Positions 8,407-17,728 are shown, counted from the stretch's first letter. The stretch is 64,000 nt of DNA from Ferruginibacter sp. (GCF_028288465.1 NZ_JAQBNR010000057.1:1-64000), one strand, 5' to 3'. Numbers and translations: made by a program. The notes: generated by a model not told the origin, from the letters alone.

Positions 8407-10386
8407 ATGACAAATGATAGCAACAATATTGAACAACCACAAAACACACCTTCTGAAAGGCGTACACAATGGTTGATGTACCTACTGTTCTTTGCCCTTC
8501 TTCTGCTGCCATCATTGATCAACAGCTACAGCACAACAAAAGAAATCGCATGGCAGCAATTTGAAAATGACATACTCAGCAGGAAGGCTGTTGACAAAAT
8601 CAATGTCATCAATAATGAGCGTGCCGAAATATACATCAGGAAGGCATTTGCCGGTGACAGTATGTTCAGGGAAGTTTTTAAACCAGCTTTTGGCAAGGGC
8701 CTTTACACCGGCCCGCATTATGTTATTCATATTGGTTCGATAGAAACTTTCGACAGGAAACTGGATGAGGCCGAGAAAAATTTTGCAGCAAATGAAAAAA
8801 TTAATGTTCAGTATATAAAAAAATCAAACTGGTTTTGGACCGCCGCCGGATGGATTTTACCATTTGTTCTGTTGCTGGGTGTATGGAATTATATGTTCAG
8901 GCGGTACAGCGGTGCAGAAGGCGGAACAGGAATTTCCTCCATTTTTAATTTTGGAAAGTCAACCGCCACCTTATTGGAGAACCAGCAAAGCAATGTAACA
9001 TTTAAAGATGTGGCCGGTTTAAAAGAAGCTGAAATGGAAGTGAAGGAAGTAGTTGACTTTTTAAAAAATCCGGGTGCGTTCACAAAGCTGGGAGCAAAAA
9101 TTCCGAAAGGTGTTATTTTAGTTGGACCACCCGGAACAGGAAAAACGTTGCTGGCAAAAGCAGTTGCCGGTGAGGCAAAGGTTCCTTTCTTCTCTATTTC
9201 AGGTGCTGCATTTGTAGAAATGTTTGTTGGCGTAGGAGCCTCCAGGGTTCGGGATTTATTTAAGCAGGCGAAGCAAAAAGCACCCTGTATTATTTTTATT
9301 GATGAGATAGATGCCATTGGAAGATCAAGAGGCAAGGGTGCGTTTTTAGGAGGCGCCAATGATGAAAGAGAAAGTACATTGAACCAGTTGTTAACAGAGA
9401 TGGATGGCTTTGATACCAACAGCGGTGTAATTGTATTGGCTGCCACCAACCGTGCAGACATACTGGATCCTGCATTGATAAGGCCGGGCAGATTTGACAG
9501 GCATATTTACCTGGAGTTGCCCAACATGCTGGAACGGGAAGAAATTTTTAATGTGCACCTGCGGCCGCTGGTAATTGATAATTCCGTAAATCCGCATTTT
9601 TTGGCTTCTCAAACGCCGGGATTTTCAGGTGCTGATATTGCCAATATCTGCAATGAAGCGGCACTGATTGCGGCCAGGAATAAAAAAGACAAAATCGGCA
9701 GGGAAGATTTCATGAGTGCAGTAGAACGGGTGGTCGCGGGTATCGAAAAAAAGAGTAAGATTATTTCGCCCGAAGAAAAAAAGATCATTGCCTACCATGA
9801 GGCCGGCCATGCAGTGATCAGCTGGCTGATGAAAACAGTGGATCCGATTGCAAAAGTCTCTATTATCCCCCGGGGCAAATCGCTGGGTGCAGCCTGGTAT
9901 CTTCCGGAAGAAAGACAACTGCTCGCAAAATCTGCCTTCAGGGAAAATTTATGCGCCGCCCTGGGCGGACGGGCAAGTGAAGAAGTGGTATTTGGCGAAG
10001 TTTCTTCCGGAGGTTTGGATGACCTTGAAAAAGTAACCAAGGCAGCGTATATGATGGTGGCTTACTATGGTTTTAACGAAAAGATAGGCAGTACCAGTTT
10101 CTTCGATTCAACAGGCCAGCGGGACACCGGCCTTCAAAAACCTTATAGCGAAGAAACCGGTAAAATTATCGATGAAGAAGTAAGGAAATTGGTGAATGAT
10201 GCCTACCAGCAAACAAAGGAAATTTTGAAGCAGCATATGCAGTCATTGGAAAAGGTTGCGAAGTTGTTGCTGCAAAAAGAAGTAATTTTTAAAGAAGACC
10301 TGGAGATGATTTTAGGAAAGCGTTCGCCAGGAAAAATCACAGCTGAATCGGGCAGTGAAAATGTTGCTGCAATGATTCATGCCTGA
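8407..10386 (+). CDS. ftsH: ATP-dependent zinc metalloprotease FtsH (probable accessory paralogue)
   Basis: This 659-residue membrane AAA+ protease has two hydrophobic segments (about residues 22-42 and 140-160) around a periplasmic domain. Walker A is GPPGTGKT near residue 240 and Walker B is IIFIDEID near 295. An arginine-finger RPGRFDR segment follows. The zinc site is H464-E-A-G-H468. FtsH degrades damaged or regulatory membrane and soluble proteins. Its position ahead of an Hsp20 gene and unusual kinases suggests a stress-specific copy rather than the housekeeping one. The loop after the second region of homology (KGAFLGGANDERESTLNQ) also differs from the housekeeping Bacteroidota form as I recall it. 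Confidence 0.92.
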   Translation: MTNDSNNIEQPQNTPSERRTQWLMYLLFFALLLLPSLINSYSTTKEIAWQQFENDILSRKAVDKINVINNERAEIYIRKAFAGDSMFREVFKPAFGKGLYTGPHYVIHIGSIETFDRKLDEAEKNFAANEKINVQYIKKSNWFWTAAGWILPFVLLLGVWNYMFRRYSGAEGGTGISSIFNFGKSTATLLENQQSNVTFKDVAGLKEAEMEVKEVVDFLKNPGAFTKLGAKIPKGVILVGPPGTGKTLLAKAVAGEAKVPFFSISGAAFVEMFVGVGASRVRDLFKQAKQKAPCIIFIDEIDAIGRSRGKGAFLGGANDERESTLNQLLTEMDGFDTNSGVIVLAATNRADILDPALIRPGRFDRHIYLELPNMLEREEIFNVHLRPLVIDNSVNPHFLASQTPGFSGADIANICNEAALIAARNKKDKIGREDFMSAVERVVAGIEKKSKIISPEEKKIIAYHEAGHAVISWLMKTVDPIAKVSIIPRGKSLGAAWYLPEERQLLAKSAFRENLCAALGGRASEEVVFGEVSSGGLDDLEKVTKAAYMMVAYYGFNEKIGSTSFFDSTGQRDTGLQKPYSEETGKIIDEEVRKLVNDAYQQTKEILKQHMQSLEKVAKLLLQKEVIFKEDLEMILGKRSPGKITAESGSENVAAMIHA

Positions 10387-10417
10387 GCATTTTTTATTCA
10401 TTTTTAAAATAAAAAAA

Positions 10418-10858
10418 ATGAAAAACGTTGCCATACGAAATACAGACTGCACAGTGTATCCCGGTACTTATGTGCCTGCACAGAATGAAACAGATTTGCA
10501 GGTGGCGCTCAAGCTGCCTCACAAAGGCAAAATGATTTCGCCGCCAGCCAATGTTACAGAACTCGCCGATTTGTATAAAATTGAAGTGGCTATCCCCGGA
10601 GTTGAAAAGGGTAATTTTTTAGTGTTTGCTGATGACAATACGCTCTCTGTTGCAGTAATGAATTACCCGCCTGGTAAAGACGAAAATTTCAGGCTGCATG
10701 AATTTAATTTCGAATGCTTTAAACGACTGATTCCATTGCCAAAAAATATTGATGCGGAATTTGCCAATGCTGAATACAGAAACGGTATCCTTTATCTGAA
10801 TGTTCCCAAGGCATCAAATCCTGTAGTGAATCAGCATATTCAAATTGTAGTGTATTAA
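10418..10858 (+). CDS. Hsp20/alpha-crystallin family small heat-shock protein
   Basis: The ATG at 10418 gives 146 residues; an earlier frame start at 10379 overlaps ftsH. The alpha-crystallin core runs from about residue 50: PPANVTELADLYKIEVAIPG, a middle strand region, and the final NGILYLNVPK strand. It corresponds to the A-x-x-x-NGvL motif of the family. Small heat-shock proteins bind unfolding clients without ATP. The gene is 31 bases after ftsH and 13 bases before the phosphorylase homologue, so it is likely in one operon. Confidence 0.85.
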   Translation: MKNVAIRNTDCTVYPGTYVPAQNETDLQVALKLPHKGKMISPPANVTELADLYKIEVAIPGVEKGNFLVFADDNTLSVAVMNYPPGKDENFRLHEFNFECFKRLIPLPKNIDAEFANAEYRNGILYLNVPKASNPVVNQHIQIVVY

Positions 10859-10871
10859 TCAATCAGTACAA

Positions 10872-12521
10872 ATGAGTTTTTCATTCAGCTATCCCTATAC
10901 ACCCGATCCCGGCTTTAAAAAAAGAGTGGCTTATTTCTGTATGGAATTTGCTATTCATCAACCATTAAAAACCTATGCAGGCGGGCTTGGTTTTTTGGCA
11001 GGCAGTCACATGCGCAGCGCTTACGAATTAAAACAAAACGTAGTGGGCATCGGTATTTTATGGAAGTATGGCTATTACGATCAAATCCGTAAGCAAGATC
11101 AAACCATGGATGTTTTGTTCCAGGAAAAAATCTACGGCTTCCTGCAGGAAACAAATATCAAATTTACCATTAAGGTTTCCGGGCATGATGTGTTTGTAAC
11201 AGCCTGGTATTTACCTCCTGAAGTTTTTGGCACTGCACCTGTTTTTTTTCTTAGTACGGATCTTCCTGAAAACGATTATCTCGCTAAAACCATTTGCCAT
11301 AAGTTATACGATGCCAATCCAGAAACAAGAATTGCAGCTTCTATATTGTTGGGCGACGGCGGGGCGAGATTGCTGGAAAAATTGAATTGGCTGCCGGAAG
11401 TGTATCACCTGAATGAATCGCATGGACTGCCGCTGGCTTTTCATTTATATAAAAAATGGGGTAGCCTTCAACAGGTACAGCAACAGCTGGTATTTACCAA
11501 TCATACGCCCGAAGCGGGCGGCAATGAAAAGAAGCACATTTCGTTGTTGGAAAAATATGGATTCTACTGTGACATATCCCTGGAAGAAGTAAGGGAAATA
11601 GCGGCGATAGAAGATGATGTAATGGACTATACAATGACTGCATTAAAACTGTGTGGGCGTGCGAATGCAGTATCTCATTTGCACCTGCAAACTTTACTTG
11701 GCTTGTGGCCGGAAGTGCCCGAAACCAGCAAACTCACTGCCATAACCAATGCACAAAATTGTGCTTACTGGCAGGATAAAAAAATGTATGAGGCGCTGAA
11801 AGGTGATGATGATAGTGCACTTATAAAAAGAAAAAAAGAATGTAAGCAATTATTGTTTGAAGAAGTGGCTGATCAAACTGGAGAGATTTATGACGTTGAT
11901 ATTTTGACAATTGTTTTTGCAAAAAGATTTACGGGTTTTAAACGTGCCGACCTGCTGTTCATAGATATGGAACGTTTTCAGCAGCTGGCTGCAAATATTA
12001 ATATGCCGGTACAAATAATTTGGGCCGGAAAGCCTTACCCAATGGATTATGCAGCGATCGCTATGTTTGACAGAATAGTGAACATTTGTAAATCATATGC
12101 TAATTGTTCGGTGCTGGCAGGCTACGAATTGAAGTTATCTGCGATGCTGAAGAAAGGAGCGGATGTCTGGCTCAACGTGCCGCGGATAACACACGAAGCT
12201 TCCGGTACCAGCGGAATGTCAGCTGCTATGAATGGCGCTGTAAACCTATCTATACCGGATGGCTGGTTTCCTGAGTTTGCAAAAGATGACGTTAACAGTT
12301 TTGTTATACCCGCGGCAAACGAAGACTTGCCGGTACATGAGCAGGACGATGCTGACGCAGCAAGCCTGTATGATATGCTGGAAAAGAGGGTAATACCGAT
12401 GTACTATAACAATCCCGGCAGATGGATATCGCTCATTAAAAATGGCATGAAGGATATTAGTCCGCAATTTGACAGCAAAAGAATGGTTACTGAATATTAT
12501 AACAAATTATATCAGCAATAA
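10872..12521 (+). CDS. GT35 alpha-glucan phosphorylase homologue lacking the PLP lysine
   Basis: This 549-residue protein matches the short type of alpha-glucan phosphorylase. It has the N-terminal YFCMEFAIHQPLKTYAGGLG, a catalytic-type H179-LNES-H184, and phosphate-site-like K351-R352...K357-R358. It also has the AGKPYPMD segment and the EASGTSGM motif. In true phosphorylases the residue after GM in that motif is the lysine that binds pyridoxal phosphate. Here it is Ser450 (codon TCA at 12219-12221). It is therefore likely not a normal PLP phosphorylase and may be another glycosyltransferase or a non-catalytic protein. It lies in an apparent operon with ftsH and hsp20. Confidence 0.8.
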   Translation: MSFSFSYPYTPDPGFKKRVAYFCMEFAIHQPLKTYAGGLGFLAGSHMRSAYELKQNVVGIGILWKYGYYDQIRKQDQTMDVLFQEKIYGFLQETNIKFTIKVSGHDVFVTAWYLPPEVFGTAPVFFLSTDLPENDYLAKTICHKLYDANPETRIAASILLGDGGARLLEKLNWLPEVYHLNESHGLPLAFHLYKKWGSLQQVQQQLVFTNHTPEAGGNEKKHISLLEKYGFYCDISLEEVREIAAIEDDVMDYTMTALKLCGRANAVSHLHLQTLLGLWPEVPETSKLTAITNAQNCAYWQDKKMYEALKGDDDSALIKRKKECKQLLFEEVADQTGEIYDVDILTIVFAKRFTGFKRADLLFIDMERFQQLAANINMPVQIIWAGKPYPMDYAAIAMFDRIVNICKSYANCSVLAGYELKLSAMLKKGADVWLNVPRITHEASGTSGMSAAMNGAVNLSIPDGWFPEFAKDDVNSFVIPAANEDLPVHEQDDADAASLYDMLEKRVIPMYYNNPGRWISLIKNGMKDISPQFDSKRMVTEYYNKLYQQ

Positions 12522-12566
12522 TGCTTTTAAACGGTTGTAAAGTATGATTGGAATCAATATATACTT

Positions 12567-12578
12567 TGATAACAGTCA
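12567..12578. promoter_or_regulatory. TGATAACAGTCA element upstream of the kinase pair
   Basis: This 12-mer occurs identically at 14380-14391, after the same gene pair. It has weak dyad character (TGA-N6-TCA). It may be a regulator site for the kinase genes; it could also be chance. Confidence 0.2.
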
Positions 12579-12705
12579 TAGCAATCCATTGAATAAAAGA
12601 ATTTTTTTGCAAGATTCAGGTGATGCGCAGAAGTTGACGGAGATGAATAAAGCAGACTACTTAACAACAAAAACTGCCGGTGTTGGCCGGTAAAAATAAT
12701 GTGCA

Positions 12706-13215
12706 ATGATAATTATTGTATGCGGTTTACCGGGCTCGGGCAAAAGTTTTTTTGCAGCTAAACTGGCCGCAATGCTTAATTGCGGATATGTAAACAGCGA
12801 TGCTGTAAGACAACTGGTTGTCAGCGATAAAACCTATGCTGAAAAAGAAAAATTATCGGTGTACGACTCAATGCTGCAACAAATGAACCTGTATATTGAA
12901 CAGAACAAAGATGTGGTACTGGATGGTACATTTTATAAGAAAAACATCCGGCAACAGTTTAAAGCAGCAGCAAAAAATAAAGGCCGTGTTGTTTTTATTG
13001 AAGTAAAAGCAACTGAATATCTTATCCGGGAAAGAGTACAAAAAAAGCGACCAGACAGTGATGCTGATTTTGATGTGTATAAAAAAATAAAGAAGGAGTG
13101 GGAGCCACTGGAAGAAGAGCACCTGGTGCTGCAATCAACCAATGATAACCTTTGGACAATGCTAAACAAAGCTGCGGCTTACATAAAATTACAAGATGAC
13201 AAAAGAACAAATTGA
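12706..13215 (+). CDS. P-loop (AAA-type) kinase-like ATP-binding protein
   Basis: This 169-residue protein has Walker A GLPGSGKS at residues 7-14 and a DGTFYKK segment. A lid-like R-x-x-KKRPDSDADFDVY region follows, as in the zeta-toxin/polynucleotide-kinase-like kinases annotated as AAA family ATPase. Its 3' end overlaps the next gene by 20 bases. In mycobacterial Rv2004c-type proteins a similar kinase is fused to an APH-like domain; here the two are separate and adjacent. The substrate is unknown. Confidence 0.75.
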   Translation: MIIIVCGLPGSGKSFFAAKLAAMLNCGYVNSDAVRQLVVSDKTYAEKEKLSVYDSMLQQMNLYIEQNKDVVLDGTFYKKNIRQQFKAAAKNKGRVVFIEVKATEYLIRERVQKKRPDSDADFDVYKKIKKEWEPLEEEHLVLQSTNDNLWTMLNKAAAYIKLQDDKRTN

Positions 13216-14254
13216 TGTACTGGTTGTCGGGGGCCAATTTCCGGAGGCTGGTTGCCGGCCGGCTTTAAAAGAGACGCATATATCGTGGGTAATTTTGTGC
13301 AACCACTTGGTATATAAAATTAAAAAGCCTATACAATATTCCTTTCTCGATTTCGCTACCATTGAAAAAAGAAAATACTATTGCGAAAAAGAAATTGAAC
13401 TCAACAGCAGGCTGACAGAAGATATTTATCTGGGCGTTAAAGAAGTTAGGGAATTGAACGGCCATTTTATTATCGGCGGCGAAGCAGGGACTATTGCTGA
13501 CTATGCTGTTGAGATGAAAAAGTTGCCTGCTGAACTCCAAATGGACAGGTTGTTATTGTCGGATAAAGTAAGTCCGCAGGATATAATAAACCTGGCAAAA
13601 AAAATCGCTGCCTTTCATAAAACGGCTGCTATCATTTATCAAAAAGATGCTCTGGATGTACAGGTAAAATTCAGTGACCTCGTTGCGGAAAAAGATTTTT
13701 TAGTAGACAATATTACAGGTAGCAGTATGATAATCAGTGATGCCATTCACTTGTCTGATACATTTGTTCAGCAAAATGAAAGCAATTTTGAAGCGAGGTT
13801 AAAAGCAGGTTTATTCAGGGATTGTCATGGCGACCTGCATTCGCGGAATATCTTTTTATTACCGTCACCAGCGCCTTTTGACTGCATCGAATTCAATGAT
13901 GATTTAAGGCAAATTGATGTGCTGAATGAGATCGCTTTTTTATGTATGGACCTGGATGCTTTTAACAGGAAAGATTTGTCGGATTTGTTTTTCTATCATT
14001 ATACCAATCTCTTTCCTGCCATACTCAAGCCTGCGGATAAAGCGCTTTTTGTGTATTACAAATGTTACCGTGCCAACATCCGTGCAAAAATTAACAGCCT
14101 GCGTGCAAGGAGTGCAAACGCTGAAGCGGAAAAGAATAACGCCTTAAACGAAGCCGCGAAATACCTTGATTTGATGAATGGTTATGTTAAACAGCTGCAA
14201 AATTATTTAAGTCGTAGTACAGACAGAACTGCCACACAAAAAACCATAAATTAG
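13196..14254 (+). CDS. APH-like (aminoglycoside phosphotransferase-fold) kinase
   Basis: This 352-residue protein has the catalytic loop H211-GDLH-SR-N218 and the downstream metal-binding segment FDCIEFND, both typical of the APH/choline-kinase superfamily. An early VYKIKKP gives the ATP lysine. It overlaps the upstream P-loop kinase gene by 20 bases, so the two are likely translated together. The best-known architecture with both domains is the DosR-regulated Rv2004c protein of Mycobacterium. It is unlikely to be an antibiotic-resistance gene. The phosphate acceptor is unknown. Confidence 0.75.
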   Translation: MTKEQIDVLVVGGQFPEAGCRPALKETHISWVILCNHLVYKIKKPIQYSFLDFATIEKRKYYCEKEIELNSRLTEDIYLGVKEVRELNGHFIIGGEAGTIADYAVEMKKLPAELQMDRLLLSDKVSPQDIINLAKKIAAFHKTAAIIYQKDALDVQVKFSDLVAEKDFLVDNITGSSMIISDAIHLSDTFVQQNESNFEARLKAGLFRDCHGDLHSRNIFLLPSPAPFDCIEFNDDLRQIDVLNEIAFLCMDLDAFNRKDLSDLFFYHYTNLFPAILKPADKALFVYYKCYRANIRAKINSLRARSANAEAEKNNALNEAAKYLDLMNGYVKQLQNYLSRSTDRTATQKTIN

Positions 14255-14618
14255 TTTTTGCATAAAATCAATGATGCTTCTTTTTTAATCTTCCCCGTTA
14301 GTTTTCATTTTAATCGTAAAATAATTTGCAGCCATTTTTTTGATAACAACCGTAACCCAATGTAACCACTTTGCGCCGGTGATAACAGTCAAGAAGAAGA
14401 CTGACGATGCTCATTCCTATTGGCACAATCTTTTTATTTTTTTGTAACACATTTTCAATTTTCCAGCTCGTACTGACTTTTCTTCAAATCCCCGCTGGGC
14501 TCATTATCTACTATATCAATTGTGCTACACCAAACCTCAACGGACAAGGCATTTTTATGCTTCATAGAAAGGTAATAAATATTGTTTTAAAAATAACTGT
14601 CAAAGAAAAACTATCAAA
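14255..14618. other. Intergenic region before the FISUMP array
   Basis: These 364 bases show no convincing gene; a 71-codon frame at 14407-14622 is hydrophobic but overlaps the next start and looks accidental. Two TGATAACA sequences lie 40 bases apart (14341 and 14380). The second belongs to a 12-mer shared with 12567-12578. Confidence 0.5.
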
Positions 14619-16169
14619 ATGAAAACAACTAAAATGATTGTAACAGCATTGCTGCTATTTGCGGCAAGTGTTTCACTTGCTCAGGTAGGTATTGGAACTG
14701 CGACGCCAGTCGCCTCAGCACAACTGGATGTAAGTTCTTCCAGTAAGGGGTTTTTGCCACCGAGAATGACACAGGCTGAACGCGATGCCATACAGTCCCC
14801 GGTTCCTGGATTGATGATCTGGTGTAAAGACTGCGGCCTAGTAGGCGAAATACAAATTTACAATGGAGCCATCTGGACGAACATGACTGGAAGTTATGCG
14901 GCTACACAAGCACCCAAAACCGTAACGATAGGTTACCAGGAATGGATGACTAAAAATCTGGATGTGGTGACTTACCGGAATGGTGATACTATACCAGAAG
15001 TTACCGACCCTGCCCGATGGGCAAACTTAAAAGATACAGGGGCGTGGTGTTACTATAATAACGACGCAGCAAAGGGTAGTATATACGGCAGGTTGTACAA
15101 TCGTGCAGCAATAATGGATGGCAGGGGGTTGGCACCAGAAGGATGGAAGGTGCCAGACAATATTGATTGGGCCAGGTTAGTGGTTAGCTTAGGTGGCTCA
15201 ACGTCTGGTGGTATTAGTGGTAGCCTTAATTATATGGGAGGGGCTTACCTTCCTGTGAATAAAGCTGGCCAAATGCGAGCCATCTCCATCTTATGGCAAA
15301 TGCCCAATAGTGGAACAACTAACGAAAGTGGTTTCACAGCCTTACCTGCCGGGAAACGTAATGCAGATGGTTCGTTTAGCTCCGTGGGGAATTTAGCCAA
15401 ATGGTGGAGCACGGGCGATTTTGATGCCGAAGGCCCAAGTGGTATTCATTACTTTTCGCATCTTGCTCCTGAACTAGATTTAAATAAGTTTTCTGAGGCA
15501 GTGATACTATATCATCATATATCTCCTCCTCATCAGATAAATGATTTCTTTTTAACACCAGAAGGATTTTCTGTTCGTTGCCTGCGGGATGGGGACGCTG
15601 CTCCCAAAAGCGTTAAAATAGGAAACGCTGAATGGATGCAAACCAATTTAAATGTAACAACCTACAGGAATGGAGATATAATACCGGAGGTTGAAAACCC
15701 AGCTGCATGGGATACTTTGACTACAGGCGCATGGTGCTATTACCAGGGTTCGTCTTTCAATGGAGCTATCTATGGCAAATTATACAATTGGTATGCTGTG
15801 CACGATCCAAGGGGATTGGCTCCTGCTGGCTGGCATATTGCAAGTGATGCGGAATGGAATAATCTAACGAATAATTTAGGCGGCGAATCTGTTGCCGGCA
15901 ATAAAATAAGAGAAACCGGCACTTCCCATTGGGAAAGCCCTAATGCGGGTGCTACCAACGAAACTCATTTTACTGCATTACCAGGCGGAAAACTTGAAGA
16001 AGGAGTATTCAAACAACTGGGTACTGTTGGCTCCTGGTGGACCGGTACGGAGGATACTATTAACACCAATGTAGCATGGTATAGGGAGGTTAATTTTTAT
16101 GACCCTAACATTTACAGGTGGGCAATAAAAAAGCAGACCGGTTTTTCTGTGCGCTGTGTTAAAGACTAG
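14619..16169 (+). CDS. Secreted FISUMP-domain protein, two FISUMP domains (array member 1)
   Basis: This 516-residue protein has a Sec signal peptide ending ASVSLAQ. A conserved N-terminal module follows (VGIGTATP...AQLDVSS...GFLPPRMTQAERDAI...WCKDCG...YNG..W), shared by all five members. Two FISUMP (Fibrobacter succinogenes major paralogous) domains follow, about residues 99-325 and 328-515, each ending in GFSVRC(L/V)(R/K)D. The family is surface-associated or secreted and of unknown function. No T9SS sorting domain is present. The last 400 bases are near-identical to the end of member 2. Confidence 0.85.
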   Translation: MKTTKMIVTALLLFAASVSLAQVGIGTATPVASAQLDVSSSSKGFLPPRMTQAERDAIQSPVPGLMIWCKDCGLVGEIQIYNGAIWTNMTGSYAATQAPKTVTIGYQEWMTKNLDVVTYRNGDTIPEVTDPARWANLKDTGAWCYYNNDAAKGSIYGRLYNRAAIMDGRGLAPEGWKVPDNIDWARLVVSLGGSTSGGISGSLNYMGGAYLPVNKAGQMRAISILWQMPNSGTTNESGFTALPAGKRNADGSFSSVGNLAKWWSTGDFDAEGPSGIHYFSHLAPELDLNKFSEAVILYHHISPPHQINDFFLTPEGFSVRCLRDGDAAPKSVKIGNAEWMQTNLNVTTYRNGDIIPEVENPAAWDTLTTGAWCYYQGSSFNGAIYGKLYNWYAVHDPRGLAPAGWHIASDAEWNNLTNNLGGESVAGNKIRETGTSHWESPNAGATNETHFTALPGGKLEEGVFKQLGTVGSWWTGTEDTINTNVAWYREVNFYDPNIYRWAIKKQTGFSVRCVKD

Positions 16170-16254
16170 TTTAAAATAATAAAATTTATCAATGATGAAA
16201 ACAGTGAACAAGCTCAAAGCGATTGGCATTTCTTTTCTTGCTTTTTTCCTTTTA
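15768..16254 (+). repeat. Long direct repeat, copy 1 (end of FISUMP 1, spacer, start of FISUMP 2)
   Basis: This stretch recurs 1474 bases downstream (17242-17728) with few changes. It covers the 3' part of one gene, the intergenic bases and the signal-peptide start of the next. It shows a recent duplication or gene conversion within the array. Confidence 0.8.
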
Positions 16255-17643
16255 ATGCAAGTGAAATTAAATGCCCAGGTAGGTATTGGAACCGCATCGC
16301 CTAATACATCAGCGCAACTGGATGTAACTTCTTCTAATAAAGGATTTTTACCACCCCGGATGACGCAAACAGAAAGAGATGCCATTGTATCCCCAGCGCC
16401 AGGATTAATGATATGGTGTAGCAACTGTGGTGCATACGGCGAAATACAAACATATAATGGAACCACCTGGACAAATATGATTGGAGGATCAGCTTCCCAA
16501 ATTAGTGTCGTCATAGGAGCACAAGAATGGATGATAAGAAATCTGGATATAGCAACATACAGGAATGGCGATACTATACCACAGGTTAAAGACCCTTCAG
16601 AGTGGTATGCTTTAATGACAGGAGCATGGTGCTATTATAATAACGATCCAACTAATGGACATATTTATGGTAAATTATATAATTGGTATGCGGTAGCCGA
16701 TCCGAGAGGCTTGGCTACTGCCGGTTGGCACATAGCAAGCGATGCAGAATGGTACGAGCTAGAAGCATTCTTAGGCGGTGTTAATGATGTTCAACTTGTT
16801 GCAGGAGATAAAGTGAAAGAGATTGGCACATCGCATTGGAAGGCTCCAAATAAAGGAGCGACTAATAGTAGTGGTTTCACCGCCCTTCCAGGTGGTGCCA
16901 GGTATCAAGAAGGGGCTTTCAATGGTATTGGTGAGGGTGGTAATTTTTGGACTTCTTCGGAGTCTGGATACTATGCTAATTTTTGGACCCTAAGTAATAT
17001 GAATTCCTACATTGACCATTTGAATGTCGGCAGTAAGTATAGCGGGATGTCGGTTCGTTGCGTGAAGGATATTGCCCCGATGCCAAGTGCTATAATAGGT
17101 ACACAAGAATGGATGAAAACAAACCTGAATGTATCTGCTTACAATAATGGCGATCCTATACCACAGGTTCAAGATCCTACTGTATGGGATACTTTGACAA
17201 CAGGGGCATACTGTTATTATGATTATAATTATGTCAATAGTGTCTATGGTAAATTATATAACTGGTATGCAGTGCACGATCCCAGGGGGGTGGCTCCAGC
17301 TGGCTGGCATGTTGCAACCGATGCGGAATGGAGTAATCTAACATCTGATTTAGGCGGCGAATCTGTTGCAGGCAATAAAATAAAGGAAACCGGCACTTAC
17401 CATTGGCATAGGCCTAATGCAGGCGCCACCAACGAATCTTATTTTACCGCTTTACCAGGAGGGAAACGTGAAGAAGGAGTATTCAAACAACTGGGTACTG
17501 TTGGCTCCTGGTGGACCGGTACGGAAGATACTGTTAACACCAGTGTAGCATGGTATAGGGAGGTTAATTTTTATGACCCTAACATTTACAGGTGGGCAAT
17601 AAAAAAGCAAACAGGATTTTCTGTGCGCTGTGTTAAAGACTAG
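16195..17643 (+). CDS. Secreted FISUMP-domain protein, two FISUMP domains (array member 2)
   Basis: Two adjacent ATGs (16192, 16195) are possible. The second is chosen because the duplicated copy at 17669 keeps only that one. The product has about 482 residues with a Sec signal, the conserved VGIGTASP/LPPRMTQTERDAI module and two FISUMP domains (about residues 105-290 and 297-482). It begins 25 bases after member 1. The second domain is almost the same as the second domain of member 1, pointing to duplication. Function is unknown beyond being an exported structural or adhesive-type protein. Confidence 0.85.
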   Translation: MKTVNKLKAIGISFLAFFLLMQVKLNAQVGIGTASPNTSAQLDVTSSNKGFLPPRMTQTERDAIVSPAPGLMIWCSNCGAYGEIQTYNGTTWTNMIGGSASQISVVIGAQEWMIRNLDIATYRNGDTIPQVKDPSEWYALMTGAWCYYNNDPTNGHIYGKLYNWYAVADPRGLATAGWHIASDAEWYELEAFLGGVNDVQLVAGDKVKEIGTSHWKAPNKGATNSSGFTALPGGARYQEGAFNGIGEGGNFWTSSESGYYANFWTLSNMNSYIDHLNVGSKYSGMSVRCVKDIAPMPSAIIGTQEWMKTNLNVSAYNNGDPIPQVQDPTVWDTLTTGAYCYYDYNYVNSVYGKLYNWYAVHDPRGVAPAGWHVATDAEWSNLTSDLGGESVAGNKIKETGTYHWHRPNAGATNESYFTALPGGKREEGVFKQLGTVGSWWTGTEDTVNTSVAWYREVNFYDPNIYRWAIKKQTGFSVRCVKD

Positions 17644-17728
17644 TTTAAAATAATAAAATTTATCAACGATGAAAACACTAAACAAATTCAAGGCGATTGG
17701 TATTTTTTTTCTTGCCTTTTTTCTTTTT
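17242..17728 (+). repeat. Long direct repeat, copy 2 (end of FISUMP 2, spacer, start of FISUMP 3)
   Basis: This is the partner of 15768-16254 at a constant offset of 1474 bases. The junction bases TAGTTTAAAATAATAAAA and the following start region are kept in both. Confidence 0.8.

Noticed and set aside
13196..14254. APH-like gene as an antibiotic-resistance determinant
   Set aside because: The partner kinase and stress context match the Rv2004c-type architecture; nothing suggests aminoglycoside specificity or mobility.
14407..14622. 71-residue hydrophobic ORF before the FISUMP array
   Set aside because: It overlaps the start of the next gene and its composition follows an AT-rich tract. No start context.
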